Assembly: GCA_934457145.1 (NCBI GenBank)
Contig: CAKSHP010000008.1
Location: 1 to 64,000, forward strand
Direction: 5' to 3'
DNA from: an uncultured Clostridia bacterium
GTDB taxonomy: Bacteria > Bacillota > Clostridia > UBA1381 > UMGS1253
Length of the DNA: 64,000 bases
Shown here piece by piece: positions 43,169-52,800 of the stretch; the first letter of the stretch is position 1, and each line of letters begins with the position of its first letter. Both the position numbers and the translations under genes were made by a program. A model generated the notes under the pieces. That model was not told where the DNA came from. It did no database searches and worked only from the letters and a program-made list of their open reading frames with translations.

Positions 43169-44023
43169 TTAAATTCCTCTTTGATTAAGTTTTTTTCGGA
43201 CTGTTTCGTAAAAATTTGAATTTTTAAGGCGAAGCAGCAACGTTTTATATAAAGATTTTTTGATTGTGATTAAATCGCCGTTTAAAAGGTTAATTCCGTG
43301 TCTGCCGTCGGCGCTTAAATATGCATGGCTTTCGCTGCAGTCAAAAGCGTTTACCTTTAAGCATTTGTCGGGAGGAATAACAATCGGACGCGCACTCATG
43401 TTATGCGGAGAAATTGCATTTACCAAAATTGCCTCTATTTCCGGAGCAATAATCGGGCCGCCGGCTGAAAGCGAGTATGCGGTTGAGCCGGTGGGAGTGG
43501 AAAATATAATTCCGTCGGCATTAAAGCTGTTTAATTCACAATCATCGATTGCGGTTGTTATATGCAGTATTCTTGAAAGCGCGCCGCGCGCGATAACAAT
43601 GTCGTTTAAAGCGTAAAATGTGCCGGCAGTTTGATTATTTCTTATAATCGAAGCCTCAATCATCATTCTGTTTTCAATTTTGTAATTCCCGGACACGATA
43701 TCATTATAATAATTTTTAAGCTCCGAGTATTCAAGTTCTGTTAAAAAGCCTAAATGACCGAGGTTAACGCCTAAAATCGGTATGCAGTTTGGCAGCATTG
43801 CCGATGCCGTGGTTAGAATTGTGCCGTCGCCGCCGAGTGATATAATAAGCTTTGCGCCGCATGAAAAAAGGCGGTCGTTTTCGTAGAACCCGGCATTTTC
43901 CAAACCTTCAAAATCCTTTGGCATACAAACCGCAAAGTCTTTTGAAAACATATTAACTGCATCTTTGGTAAAGCTAAGAGAGCTGTCGCGTTTTTTATTA
44001 GGTATAATAATGATTTTCTCCAT
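43169..44023 (-). CDS. nadK: NAD kinase
   Basis: A 284-residue enzyme that phosphorylates NAD to NADP. Motifs are LIISLGGDGTILTTA (the GGDGT site), ILGVNLGHLGFLTE, ADGIIFSTPTGSTAYSLSAGGPII, and ISPHNMSARPIVIP. The size and order match bacterial NadK. It is separated by 26 bases from argR. Confidence 0.96.
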   Translation of the reverse strand: MEKIIIIPNKKRDSSLSFTKDAVNMFSKDFAVCMPKDFEGLENAGFYENDRLFSCGAKLIISLGGDGTILTTASAMLPNCIPILGVNLGHLGFLTELEYSELKNYYNDIVSGNYKIENRMMIEASIIRNNQTAGTFYALNDIVIARGALSRILHITTAIDDCELNSFNADGIIFSTPTGSTAYSLSAGGPIIAPEIEAILVNAISPHNMSARPIVIPPDKCLKVNAFDCSESHAYLSADGRHGINLLNGDLITIKKSLYKTLLLRLKNSNFYETVRKKLNQRGI

Positions 44024-44039
44024 TATTTATCATTCCTTT

Positions 44040-45272
44040 TTATAAAATGGTTTCATATGAAGTGTCTTGATTTTTTAAAATCTTGTTTAAGTTGTCAAAC
44101 TCCATTTTTATAACCATATTTTCCGGCATATATTCTTGTGCGGGGATATTAAATATATGCAGATGTTTCGGATTTGTTTTTCCGTCATAATCTATTGGCG
44201 TGTATTCTAAAGCGTAGTTTAAATTTTTGCCGCTGTTTAACAAACATACCGACTTTGCGTTTTCGCATATGCCTTTTAACACAACGCCGCTGCAGCCGAA
44301 AGCGGGCGGCAAATGAAGATACAGTGTGTTGTTTTTATAAGTAAATTCATATTCGCCAAGCTTTATATACTCACAATCTATAACGCTTTCTTTTATTTTC
44401 TTATACCATTTTCCGACCTCTGCAAAAATTTGTTTTGCCTCTGCGGGCAAAACGCCTTTGTCATCGGGGCCGACGTTTAAAATAAAATTCGCCCCTTTTA
44501 TCAAAACAGATGACATTGAAGCTATGATTGACGAAGGCGTAAAATAATCTTCATTTTCGCGATAACCCCAGCTTTGCATACCGACCGACTGACAAGCCTC
44601 GCACAAACGGTCAAACTTTGCATTTTTTATACATTCGCTGCGTTCCGGAGTTGAATAATCGCCGGTGTCATAACCTCGGTCATTAATAAAAATTCCGGGT
44701 TGCAGTCTGCGGGCAAGCTCGTTTACGGATTTGTCGCGCCTTTTGGGAGGAATGTCCCAAAACAGGGCAGATACCGTGCCATAGTTTGTTAAAAGCTCGG
44801 TTATCTGATTTTTTACATATTCGATGTATAAATCCTCATTTGGCTCATCGCCCGGGTTAGGGCATGAAAGCTGGTGATCCCCGCCGCTGTTTATGCTGTG
44901 TTTACAGTGCCAGTCGGGACATGAATAGTATATTTCAAATTTAATGTTATGCTTATGGCATGCATCGGATATTTCTTTTAAAATATCTTTTTTATAAGGC
45001 GTGTTTTTTATATTATAGTCGGTGTATTTTGTGTGCCACATGCAAAAGCCGTCGTGATGCTTTGCTGTAAAGCAAAGATACTGCGCGCCCGCACTTTTTA
45101 AAAATAAAACAAGCTCTTCCGCATTGAAATTATAAGGATTAAACGTGTCTTTAAGTTTTACGTATTCGCTTTTGGCTACACCTTTGCGCATCTGATACTG
45201 TTCGTGCCATTTTGTTTGGCTGTATAGTCCGAAATGGACAAACATTCCGAATTTTTCATCTTTAAAAAGCAT
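44040..45272 (-). CDS. Alpha-L-fucosidase (GH29 family)
   Basis: A 410-residue glycosidase without a signal peptide, so probably intracellular. GH29 motifs are KFGMFVHFGLYS, YLCFTAKHHDGFCMWHTKYTDYN, a KFEIYYSCPDW strand, and FWDIPP bearing the likely nucleophile Asp. The second half is a short beta-sandwich (ANFILNVGPDDKG). It would release fucose from oligosaccharides. The start at 45272 fits AAGAAGG seven bases away. It is 16 bases upstream of nadK, an unusual partner. Confidence 0.88.
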   Translation of the reverse strand: MLFKDEKFGMFVHFGLYSQTKWHEQYQMRKGVAKSEYVKLKDTFNPYNFNAEELVLFLKSAGAQYLCFTAKHHDGFCMWHTKYTDYNIKNTPYKKDILKEISDACHKHNIKFEIYYSCPDWHCKHSINSGGDHQLSCPNPGDEPNEDLYIEYVKNQITELLTNYGTVSALFWDIPPKRRDKSVNELARRLQPGIFINDRGYDTGDYSTPERSECIKNAKFDRLCEACQSVGMQSWGYRENEDYFTPSSIIASMSSVLIKGANFILNVGPDDKGVLPAEAKQIFAEVGKWYKKIKESVIDCEYIKLGEYEFTYKNNTLYLHLPPAFGCSGVVLKGICENAKSVCLLNSGKNLNYALEYTPIDYDGKTNPKHLHIFNIPAQEYMPENMVIKMEFDNLNKILKNQDTSYETIL

Positions 45273-45368
45273 TTTCACACCTTCTTTATATGTATATTAT
45301 AAAAATTATATTGCATATTTATTATATCAAACCGGGACCGTAAGGTCAATAGTGTTCGCAAGTTTTTA

Positions 45369-45397
45369 TTGACTAAATGAAAAAAATTATATATAAT
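45369..45397 (+). promoter_or_regulatory. Promoter of the TraX-like gene
   Basis: TTGACT, a 17-base spacer, TATAAT, in the AT-rich gap between the divergent fucosidase and TraX-like genes. Confidence 0.65.
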
Positions 45398-45460
45398 AAT
45401 TATATATGTATAATAAATACATAAATTATCCGCTGCTACACAGGCAAAGAAAGGGCAAAA

Positions 45461-46207
45461 ATGAATAAATATAAGTTTATTGATTCTTTTAATTTAAAAC
45501 TTATTGCAATAATTGCAATGACAGTTGACCATACAGGCGCGCTGTTTTTTAAAGGTGCAAACATTTGGCTGTATCTTTTTATGCGCACTGTAGGCGCTGT
45601 GACGTTTCCTGTTATGGCGTTTATGATAGCGCAGGGTTTTTTACACACGGGAAATTTTAATAAATATGCGCTTCGCCTGTTTTTGTTTTCTTTGGCAAGC
45701 ATGATACCTTATGCTTTTGCGTTCGGAAAGAGTACATATGGTTTAAATGTTGGATTTACGCTGCTTTTCGGGCTTTTCGCAGTTAGAGCATATGAAGATA
45801 TTTCAAACCAGATTTTAAAGTGGACGGCAGTTTTTTTTCTTGCGGTTTTAAGTTTTAAATGCGACTGGGGATTTACGGGTGTGTTTTTGATTGTGTTTTT
45901 GCATATCGCCGGTGAAAATAAAAAAAATATTATTTTGGCAATGTGCGGCGGAATACTTATGTTTATTTTAAAAAACCAGGCGGCTTTGTTTATTGAAAAG
46001 GGAAGATTTTTTTCTTTTGCAGCGATTGCGGGAAGTGTTGCGTTTTTGCGTCTGGCGGGATTTTTTATATCGGCGGGTTTGATTTTTTTATACAATAAAG
46101 AAAAGGGAAAAGATATAAAACAGCTTTTTTATATTTATTATCCGGCCCACCTTTTTGTTTTGGCGCTTATAAGGTATGCACCGGCAATTATGAAGCATAT
46201 GTTGTAA
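45461..46207 (+). CDS. TraX-family membrane protein
   Basis: A 248-residue protein with about eight hydrophobic segments. It begins with the family pattern LKLIAIIAMTVDHTGALFF and has RTVGAVTFPVMAFMIAQGFLHT, matching TraX proteins (acetylation-related in F plasmids, but mostly chromosomal and uncharacterised in Firmicutes). A membrane acyltransferase-like role is plausible but not shown here. It is transcribed from its own promoter. Confidence 0.85.
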   Translation: MNKYKFIDSFNLKLIAIIAMTVDHTGALFFKGANIWLYLFMRTVGAVTFPVMAFMIAQGFLHTGNFNKYALRLFLFSLASMIPYAFAFGKSTYGLNVGFTLLFGLFAVRAYEDISNQILKWTAVFFLAVLSFKCDWGFTGVFLIVFLHIAGENKKNIILAMCGGILMFILKNQAALFIEKGRFFSFAAIAGSVAFLRLAGFFISAGLIFLYNKEKGKDIKQLFYIYYPAHLFVLALIRYAPAIMKHML

Positions 46208-46231
46208 AAGTATGACAAATATATTAAATGC

Positions 46232-46260
46232 TTTACTTTTGCGCATATATGTTGTATAAT
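46232..46260 (+). promoter_or_regulatory. Promoter of the zinc-ribbon/membrane operon
   Basis: TTTACT, a 17-base spacer, TATAAT, about 60 bases before the ATG at 46320. Confidence 0.65.
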
Positions 46261-46319
46261 ATATATGTAGCAGGATGGCTGTATATAAGGCGCTGTGATT
46301 TTTAGGGGAGGCAAATGCC

Positions 46320-46778
46320 ATGAATATTAAAACTTTAAAATATGTTAAGCTTGTTATGTATATTCTTTGTTTTGCATCGCTTGCGCTTCCTATGAATTTT
46401 GACGCGCATACGGGACACTGGATTTTGGGAATAAATTATGTGATAAATCTTTTTTCTCAAAACGGTGACAAAGAGGCAATTTATTGGTTTTTTTACTATT
46501 TAATCCTTTATATTATGCCTTCTGTGATGGAAATTGTGTTTTTCTTTTTGTCGAAAAGGGGAGTAATATCAGACATATTCGATGTGCTTTGTGCAACGGT
46601 CTGCGCAACGGTTATGTTTTGCTTTTATATAAGCTTAAAGCACAGTCCGGTCGGAATAATAGTGGTGATGAGTTTGCAGGCGGGCGTGGTTGTGATTGCA
46701 TGCATAAGGCTTGTGGTGAGAATTTTTTTGCAGAACTATTTTGATGAGATGACCGAGTCAAAAATTAAAAAATTTTAA
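46320..46778 (+). CDS. Four-segment membrane protein, unknown
   Basis: A 152-residue protein with four predicted membrane helices and a Lys-rich C-terminus ending KIKKF. No family is recognised. It is the first gene of a unit with three proteins at 46791, 48135 and 48862, separated by 12-15 bases each, so a joint envelope-related role is likely. AGGGGAGG precedes the ATG. Confidence 0.65.
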   Translation: MNIKTLKYVKLVMYILCFASLALPMNFDAHTGHWILGINYVINLFSQNGDKEAIYWFFYYLILYIMPSVMEIVFFFLSKRGVISDIFDVLCATVCATVMFCFYISLKHSPVGIIVVMSLQAGVVVIACIRLVVRIFLQNYFDEMTESKIKKF

Positions 46779-46790
46779 AGGAGAGTTTTC

Positions 46791-48119
46791 ATGTGGAAAT
46801 GCGAAAACTGCGGTAAGTTAAACGAAGGTAAGTTTTGCACATCGTGCGGACGAAGCGCAGAAAGCAAAACGGAAGATACCCAAACAAGCTCTTCCTTTGA
46901 CGGAGGAGTAACCGTAAGATATAAAAATAATATATATAATGAAACGCCGGGGAACGAAAGGCAAAGCCGCAATGCAAAATCGCGCAAAAAGAAAGCAAAG
47001 AAGATATATATTGTTTTGGCGGCTGTTTTCGGAGCGCTTTTTTTGGCGTTTGCCGGCTTTTTCGGATACTATACCTCTGCAAAGGCAGATTTAAAAAGCG
47101 GAAGATATATGCAGGCGGCAGAAAAGTTTGAACACATAAAATTCTTTTTAAACAGCCGTCAGATGGCAAAAAAGAGCGTGTATGAAAATGCCGTTAAACT
47201 GATGGAAGACAAAAATTATGAAGAAGCCATAGAATGTTTAAACAAAGTTTTAGATTACAGCGACTCAAAAGATAAGCTTTATGAGTGCCGCTATAAATTG
47301 CTTTTAAAATATCAGGAAAGCGACGATTATAAAAAAGCCTCTGAGCTGATTGAGCAAATGGGGGATATAAAAAACGACGATAAAATTTACGAAATAGAGC
47401 TTTGGTGCAATTATTCATACGCAAAAAGCATTATGGACACGGATATTTTTAAAGCAAGAGAACTGCTTGAAAAAATTAAAGACGATTACAAACCCGCAAA
47501 CGAGATGATTTTGGAATGTTCTTATAAAATTGCAAAACAGTATGAGTCGGACGGAGAATATGAAAAGGCATATGAGGAGTTTGAAAACTGCGGGGAATAC
47601 AAAGACAGCGGATATCTTTTAAATTCACTTAAAGCAAAAATGCTCGATAAAGCATATCAGCTTTATGAAAGCGGAGAATATGAACGCTGCGAAAAGCTTA
47701 TAGAAATAGGAAAAACCGCGCCTTCTGCGGACATCGACAAAGCGGCGGCATACGAATTATTTTTGGCATATAAAAGCGAAAAGGCTTCTTTAACAAAAGA
47801 CAACCAAAAGCTTTATTCATATCTTGATTCTTACACGGAAGCAAGAAAGATAGTTATGGAAAATGAAGACGTGTTTTATGATTTTATATGCGGTGCATGG
47901 TATGAAAACGGCGATTTGATTTTTGAAATTTCAAAAGACAAAAATCTTTTGCGTTCATATGAGAACCGAATTGATACCGGCAAGGTGAAGTACAGCGCGG
48001 GACGGCTGTTCTCAAGCAGCGGCAAAGCTTTTTTATACGATATTGAAATACTTGGCGAAAATAAGATTAAAGCCGATACGGATATTGATTTTGAAAAACA
48101 TGTTTTAAACAGGCAATGA
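46791..48119 (+). CDS. Zinc-ribbon membrane protein with TPR-like repeats
   Basis: A 442-residue protein. An N-terminal zinc ribbon MWKCENCGKLNEGKFCTSCG has Cys 4/7/16/19. A Lys-rich stretch and one membrane helix follow (about 67-90). The outer region has degenerate helical repeats of the type YEEAIECLNKVLDYSDSK and YEKAYEEFENCGEYKDS, about 30-35 residues each, like TPR or Sel1-type solenoids. The C-terminus is a small beta domain. This resembles zinc-ribbon-plus-repeat envelope proteins of Clostridia whose function is not known. Confidence 0.7.
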   Translation: MWKCENCGKLNEGKFCTSCGRSAESKTEDTQTSSSFDGGVTVRYKNNIYNETPGNERQSRNAKSRKKKAKKIYIVLAAVFGALFLAFAGFFGYYTSAKADLKSGRYMQAAEKFEHIKFFLNSRQMAKKSVYENAVKLMEDKNYEEAIECLNKVLDYSDSKDKLYECRYKLLLKYQESDDYKKASELIEQMGDIKNDDKIYEIELWCNYSYAKSIMDTDIFKARELLEKIKDDYKPANEMILECSYKIAKQYESDGEYEKAYEEFENCGEYKDSGYLLNSLKAKMLDKAYQLYESGEYERCEKLIEIGKTAPSADIDKAAAYELFLAYKSEKASLTKDNQKLYSYLDSYTEARKIVMENEDVFYDFICGAWYENGDLIFEISKDKNLLRSYENRIDTGKVKYSAGRLFSSSGKAFLYDIEILGENKIKADTDIDFEKHVLNRQ

Positions 48120-48134
48120 GCGGGGGCGGATACG

Positions 48135-48848
48135 TTGGTTTGTAAAAACTGCAATAAATATAATAAATACGGTGAGAAAATCTGCGCATTCTGCGGCGCG
48201 GCACTTGAAGAAACAGCCGAAAATATCACCGAAAAAGAAAGTGCAAATGCGGAATTTAAAAGCTTTATAGGTGCGGATAAAAAAAGAACCGCAGAACAAA
48301 AAAAATCTGCGGTTTGGGAAAAAAGCTCCGGTTTTAAAGAGGATTTGGCTCCGTTTTCAAAAATGAAGTTTGACGATTTTGATTTAGGTAAAACAAAAAA
48401 AATTAATATTTCGGATTTAAAACCGGCAAGTGCCATGACAAAAACAGCATCAAAAGGCGAAAACTTAAATCAAAATAATTTGCAAAAAACAAATGGAAAC
48501 GATCTTAAATACGATAGTTTTAAGCCGGCTTCCGATTTAAAATATGCCGAAGAAAACAAATCGGATATATCATTTGAAAACGAATTTGAATTAAATGATA
48601 TGTCAATAGATTTCGGCAACCAAAATAAAATGTCCGATGACGAGAAAATTACGCTTCGAAACACGGCTCTTATTGCCATGATTTTAGCAATAGTTATAGA
48701 CATAGCGCTTGTTATAGGCATGCTTGTGTATTTTAAAGGCTTTGCGAACCGCATTGTGAATGTGTCTGAAAAAAGTATTGAGCATAAAGCGGAAAATGCC
48801 GGCAATGTTTTAAATGAAACGAACGGTATTTTTCCGATAAATATATAA
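48135..48848 (+). CDS. Zinc-ribbon membrane protein
   Basis: A 237-residue protein starting at TTG. The zinc ribbon has Cys 3/6/17/20 (CKNCNKY...CAFCG). A long Lys/Glu/Ser-rich disordered stretch follows, then one membrane helix at about 177-200 and a short C-terminal tail. Two recurrent short elements, SDLKPASAM and DLKYAEENKS, lie in the linker. The membrane topology (cytoplasmic ribbon, short outer tail) mirrors the gene before it. Function unknown. Confidence 0.65.
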   Translation: MVCKNCNKYNKYGEKICAFCGAALEETAENITEKESANAEFKSFIGADKKRTAEQKKSAVWEKSSGFKEDLAPFSKMKFDDFDLGKTKKINISDLKPASAMTKTASKGENLNQNNLQKTNGNDLKYDSFKPASDLKYAEENKSDISFENEFELNDMSIDFGNQNKMSDDEKITLRNTALIAMILAIVIDIALVIGMLVYFKGFANRIVNVSEKSIEHKAENAGNVLNETNGIFPINI

Positions 48849-48861
48849 GGGGCAGTTTGAA

Positions 48862-49716
48862 ATGAATGAACTAAAGCAAAAAGATAAAATATCGTATGAA
48901 CCGGAGCTTCACCGTGACACATACCGCAGAGGTGCGCGCCGTCAGACAAAAGGCAACCTGACGCTTGCGATTGTTGTTATAATACTTGCGGCAGTTGTGG
49001 TAGTCGGAATTTTATTTGTTTATAAGGTGTTTTTCGGTACGGACGATTTGCTTAAAAAAAATGTTGGCAAACCGATTGAAAATGTCGGTGCCGTAAGTGA
49101 AAATGTTTCATCTCAAAACCGGGATAGCGTTGACCTTGGCGGATTTGAAGATGCATTAAAAGGCAAAAAAGTGTTTAATGAAAACTTTTTAGTTCAGAAA
49201 TCTGCCGGCAGCGGTTTTGTATTTGAAAACGGCATTTTGAATTATAAAATAAAGGATATGGATGCAGACGGCGAAGATGAAATGTTTACAGTCAAAATTT
49301 TAGACGACGGAAGCATAGAAATGTCGGTTTATGAAAAAGAAGATAATGCATGCAGGCGAAACGGGTACTATTTGTTTTTTGAAAATATTTTTGAAAATGA
49401 GTCTGATTTTCAAAGCGATATATATTTAGCAGCCGGCGGAGAAAAAAATTATATATTTAAAGAAAGCTTTTCAAAGGATATGTGGGAAGTGACCGTGCTT
49501 GAATATGACGAAAACGGCATAAAATTCACGGAAAATATAGCAGTTAAAGACTCAAATTACACCGATGAAATATCTGAAAAGTTAGAAAAATATTCTTTAA
49601 AATACAGCGGCAAGGATTACAGCGATTCGCAAAACAGCATTTTAAACGCTAAAACTCAGGATTTTGTATGCGGATTTGATAAAAAAGACAATGCAGTAAA
49701 TGTAACGGTAAGATAA
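48862..49716 (+). CDS. Membrane-anchored protein of unknown function
   Basis: A 284-residue protein with an Arg/Lys-rich cytoplasmic tail (residues 1-30), one membrane helix (about 32-53) and an extracellular domain. The segment YKIKDMDADGEDEMFTVKIL resembles the Asp-rich calcium loops found in FG-GAP/dockerin-like repeats. No catalytic motif is visible. It is last in the four-gene operon and precedes the terminator 49773-49822. Confidence 0.62.
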   Translation: MNELKQKDKISYEPELHRDTYRRGARRQTKGNLTLAIVVIILAAVVVVGILFVYKVFFGTDDLLKKNVGKPIENVGAVSENVSSQNRDSVDLGGFEDALKGKKVFNENFLVQKSAGSGFVFENGILNYKIKDMDADGEDEMFTVKILDDGSIEMSVYEKEDNACRRNGYYLFFENIFENESDFQSDIYLAAGGEKNYIFKESFSKDMWEVTVLEYDENGIKFTENIAVKDSNYTDEISEKLEKYSLKYSGKDYSDSQNSILNAKTQDFVCGFDKKDNAVNVTVR

Positions 49717-49772
49717 AAATATTTAAATTTAATTGCAGTGCAGCAGAAATTGCGCAAAGAAAAAATAGAATA

Positions 49773-49822
49773 AAAAAACAAAACCTTCTGCGGTTTTTAT
49801 ATCGCGGAAGGTTTTGTTTTTT
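49773..49822. terminator. Bidirectional terminator
   Basis: A 20-base stem AAAAAACAAAACCTTCTGCG/CGCGGAAGGTTTTGTTTTTT (one G-T pair) between the convergent operon and the giant minus-strand gene. Confidence 0.85.
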
Positions 49823-49839
49823 GCGTTTTAACGCCGGTT

Positions 49840-52800
49840 TTATTCAACAGTCATAGATACTTCATTTGAATAAATAATCTGAGTGTTTCCTTTGCTGTCG
49901 GCGCAGATTGCATATGCTCTGCCGTACCACACATCGCCTGAAGAAACATCTTTCTTTCTTATAGTAAACTGACCGTTTTTCGTGTTATTTTTTGCAACAG
50001 CTTTAATAACATTTGCGCTGTCAATACTTAAATTCTCGTTTTTACCGAGAAGTATGCCGTTTTCAATAACGGTTAGGCTGTCGTCAATATTTCTTTCGGC
50101 AAAGAAAGCTATTCTTGTTTGATCTGCCATAACCGGATTTGCCATAACCAAAACGTTTTTATTGTTAACGTTTTCGTCGTAAACCGCCACAAGAGTGCTG
50201 TTTGCGGTTACATAGAAAGAATAGTTGGTGTTATAGCTTGCAGCTTTTCCGTCTCTTTCCCAGTAAGAGAAAGCTTTTCCGTCCTTTTCAGATTCGGCGT
50301 TTACGGTTACTTTGTCATTATACAGATAAGTTTTTTCATCTGTATCAACCTTTATTGTGTATGTTGTGTCTTTTTTTGCAAATCCCGCAAAATACAATGT
50401 GTTTTCGCTAACGTTAACGCTGTCGCCGGCTTTAAGGCTTGTTTTTATATTATCGCCTGTGTACCAGCCCGCAAATTCGTAACCGTAAACATAGGGATTT
50501 TGAGGAACTGTTATGTTATCTGCTGCGCCTTCTGCCAATACAAAGCCGTTTATGTTTCGGAATGTTACATATGCTTTTTCGCTGTCGGCAAAAATTGCAA
50601 TAAGACTTCTTTTTGAACCGACCGTGAACTCATAGTCTTTGTTATAGGAAACTATAAGTCCACTGTCTGCGTCTTTCCAGTACATAAATGCACCGTCGCC
50701 CTGTGCGGAAAGCGAAAGTGTCTGTCCGGGAGCATAATCTTTTGTTGCCGTCGGACCGAGATTTTCGCCGTTTGCAATAACAGCGCTGCCTGTTGTAGCA
50801 AGCGTTACAGATGTGGTTTCTGCCTTTTCAACGATCGCAAATCCGCCGCCCTTTGCCCATGCGTTCACACCGCTGTAAGGTATGGATACGCTGCCTTTTT
50901 TAAACTCTTTATAGAACATGTAGGTAAAGTAGGAGGTTTTGTCGCCTCTCATATAATGATATTTGTTGTAAAGTTCGCTGTTTAATGAAGAAGAACAAAT
51001 TGTCCAGCCGTCGGAGGCCAGTGCGGTTTTGGTTGCATCTCCTTCAAACATTCCCACCACAACTACGCTGCGGTCAACGTCAAACTCAAGGTAATTTGTT
51101 GTACCGGTACCGTCAAAATCAGCGCCGGTTGTCATAAATTTAGCGTCGGTAAGCGCTTCGGGAATATTTTTAATTGCTGCAAACCATCCGTGCTGGAAGC
51201 TCATTTTTTCGTTTGACATATCGCCCCACATAAACTTAAGAGTTCCGTTTGCGTCAAACTCCTGCTCGTTTTCTGCAAGAGTTACGCTGTTTCCTCTGAA
51301 TTTTAAATTGCTTATAACAACCGATTTCGAAGGCACTGTTACGCTTGAGTTCACGCGAAGATTAACGCTGTATTTTCCGGCGTATCTTGCACAGATTATC
51401 TTTTCGCCATCGCCGCCTGGCGTATATGAAAAGCTTTCGCCTCTTGCAGCGGGGGAAGCGTCAACATACCAGACTATATCGTTTTTATCGATATTTGAAA
51501 TATCGGAGGTAACATTAAAGTTTACAGCCTCAAAGCTTTCGCCTTCCAGAATGTTTTGCTCTAAGTTTTCGGGAATACTGATCGAAAGCTTTTCGATGTC
51601 TTTGCTTTCTTTAAGCTCGTCTGCTTTTTCTATAACGATTTCATCAAAGTTTGCAAGTGCATCATAAATAATATATGATCCGTTTTCGTCAGATAAAACT
51701 TCTTTATATGTCACGATATCGCCCTGAGTGATTTTTGCATACTTCCAGTCGGAAGGCATCTGACTCTTTATTGTGAGCGGATGATTGAATATTGTTTTGT
51801 CAAGATCATTTGTTAAAGTGATTTTTCTTGAAGTTTTTGTTGCTGTGTCAACAAGTGCTGAACTGTTTTTCTCTCTTAAATATTTTACTGCATCGTCAAA
51901 CTTTGCAACCCATATTTTCCCGTTTGACTGAAGAGCGGAAGCATATTTTAAATGTTCTTCCCCGATATCGGCAGGAATAGGTCTGTAGCCGCCGTCGGAT
52001 TCGTAGGTGGTTGAGCCTTCGGCAGTCGGCCAGCAAACCGAATGCCACATTTCAACAAGCCATTTGTTATTTTCAACGGCGTAATCAAGCCAGCCGTTCA
52101 TTGTCGCTGCGCTCACACCGTCATATTTGTTTTCGGAGCTTTTCCAGTTATTATCGCTTGAACCCAAAACGCCCTGAACATTAACGTCGTACCATGCGTC
52201 GCCCGATATATTAAAATCGTTATATCCTCTTGTTCCTGTTCTGCTTGCATAGTATGTTTCTTTTACCTTTGCAAGTATGTTGTTTGACGTAACTCCTCCG
52301 CCGGGTCCGTATGACAAAACATCTTCGCCGGGGAAAGTCTTTTGCAAAAATTTCTGCGAGCCGGCAATTTCTTTTGTTAAGTTTGCCTCAAGAGCTGCGG
52401 CGGTGCCAGGGTGGGTGTATGAATGGCTCATAACACCGAGCTGACCTTTTTTGACCATTGGTTTTGCAACAGCTAAAAACTCCGGCGTCATCCATGTGCA
52501 TATGGAAAGCGACGAGCCGACAAGGTTGTATTTGTCAAACCAGGGCTTGTAGTATTTTTTGAGCGACTGAGTGTATCCGTCGTCCATAGTAATTGAATAT
52601 ATAGCGTCCTTACCGCCGTATGCGCCCATAATCTCGCTTGAAAGCTCCAGATTGTCCGAATATGCAACAATTTTTTCGTCGATTAATTTATTTAAATCCG
52701 TTTTGTTGTCATAAACATTAAAACGTATCTCAACTCCGGGTGCTTCAAAAACCTCGCTGTCTAATAAAACATCTTCAGAAAATGCTTTGCTTACTGTTTT

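Noticed and set aside
45272..45368. A clear minus-strand promoter for the fucosidase
   Set aside because: Several TATAAT-like boxes occur in very AT-rich sequence, but none has a -35 at 16-18 bases, so no call was made.
50119..50616. A 165-codon Cys- and Val-rich frame antisense to the giant deacetylase
   Set aside because: It is a shadow of the InlB-like repeats on the real strand, with odd composition and no start signal.
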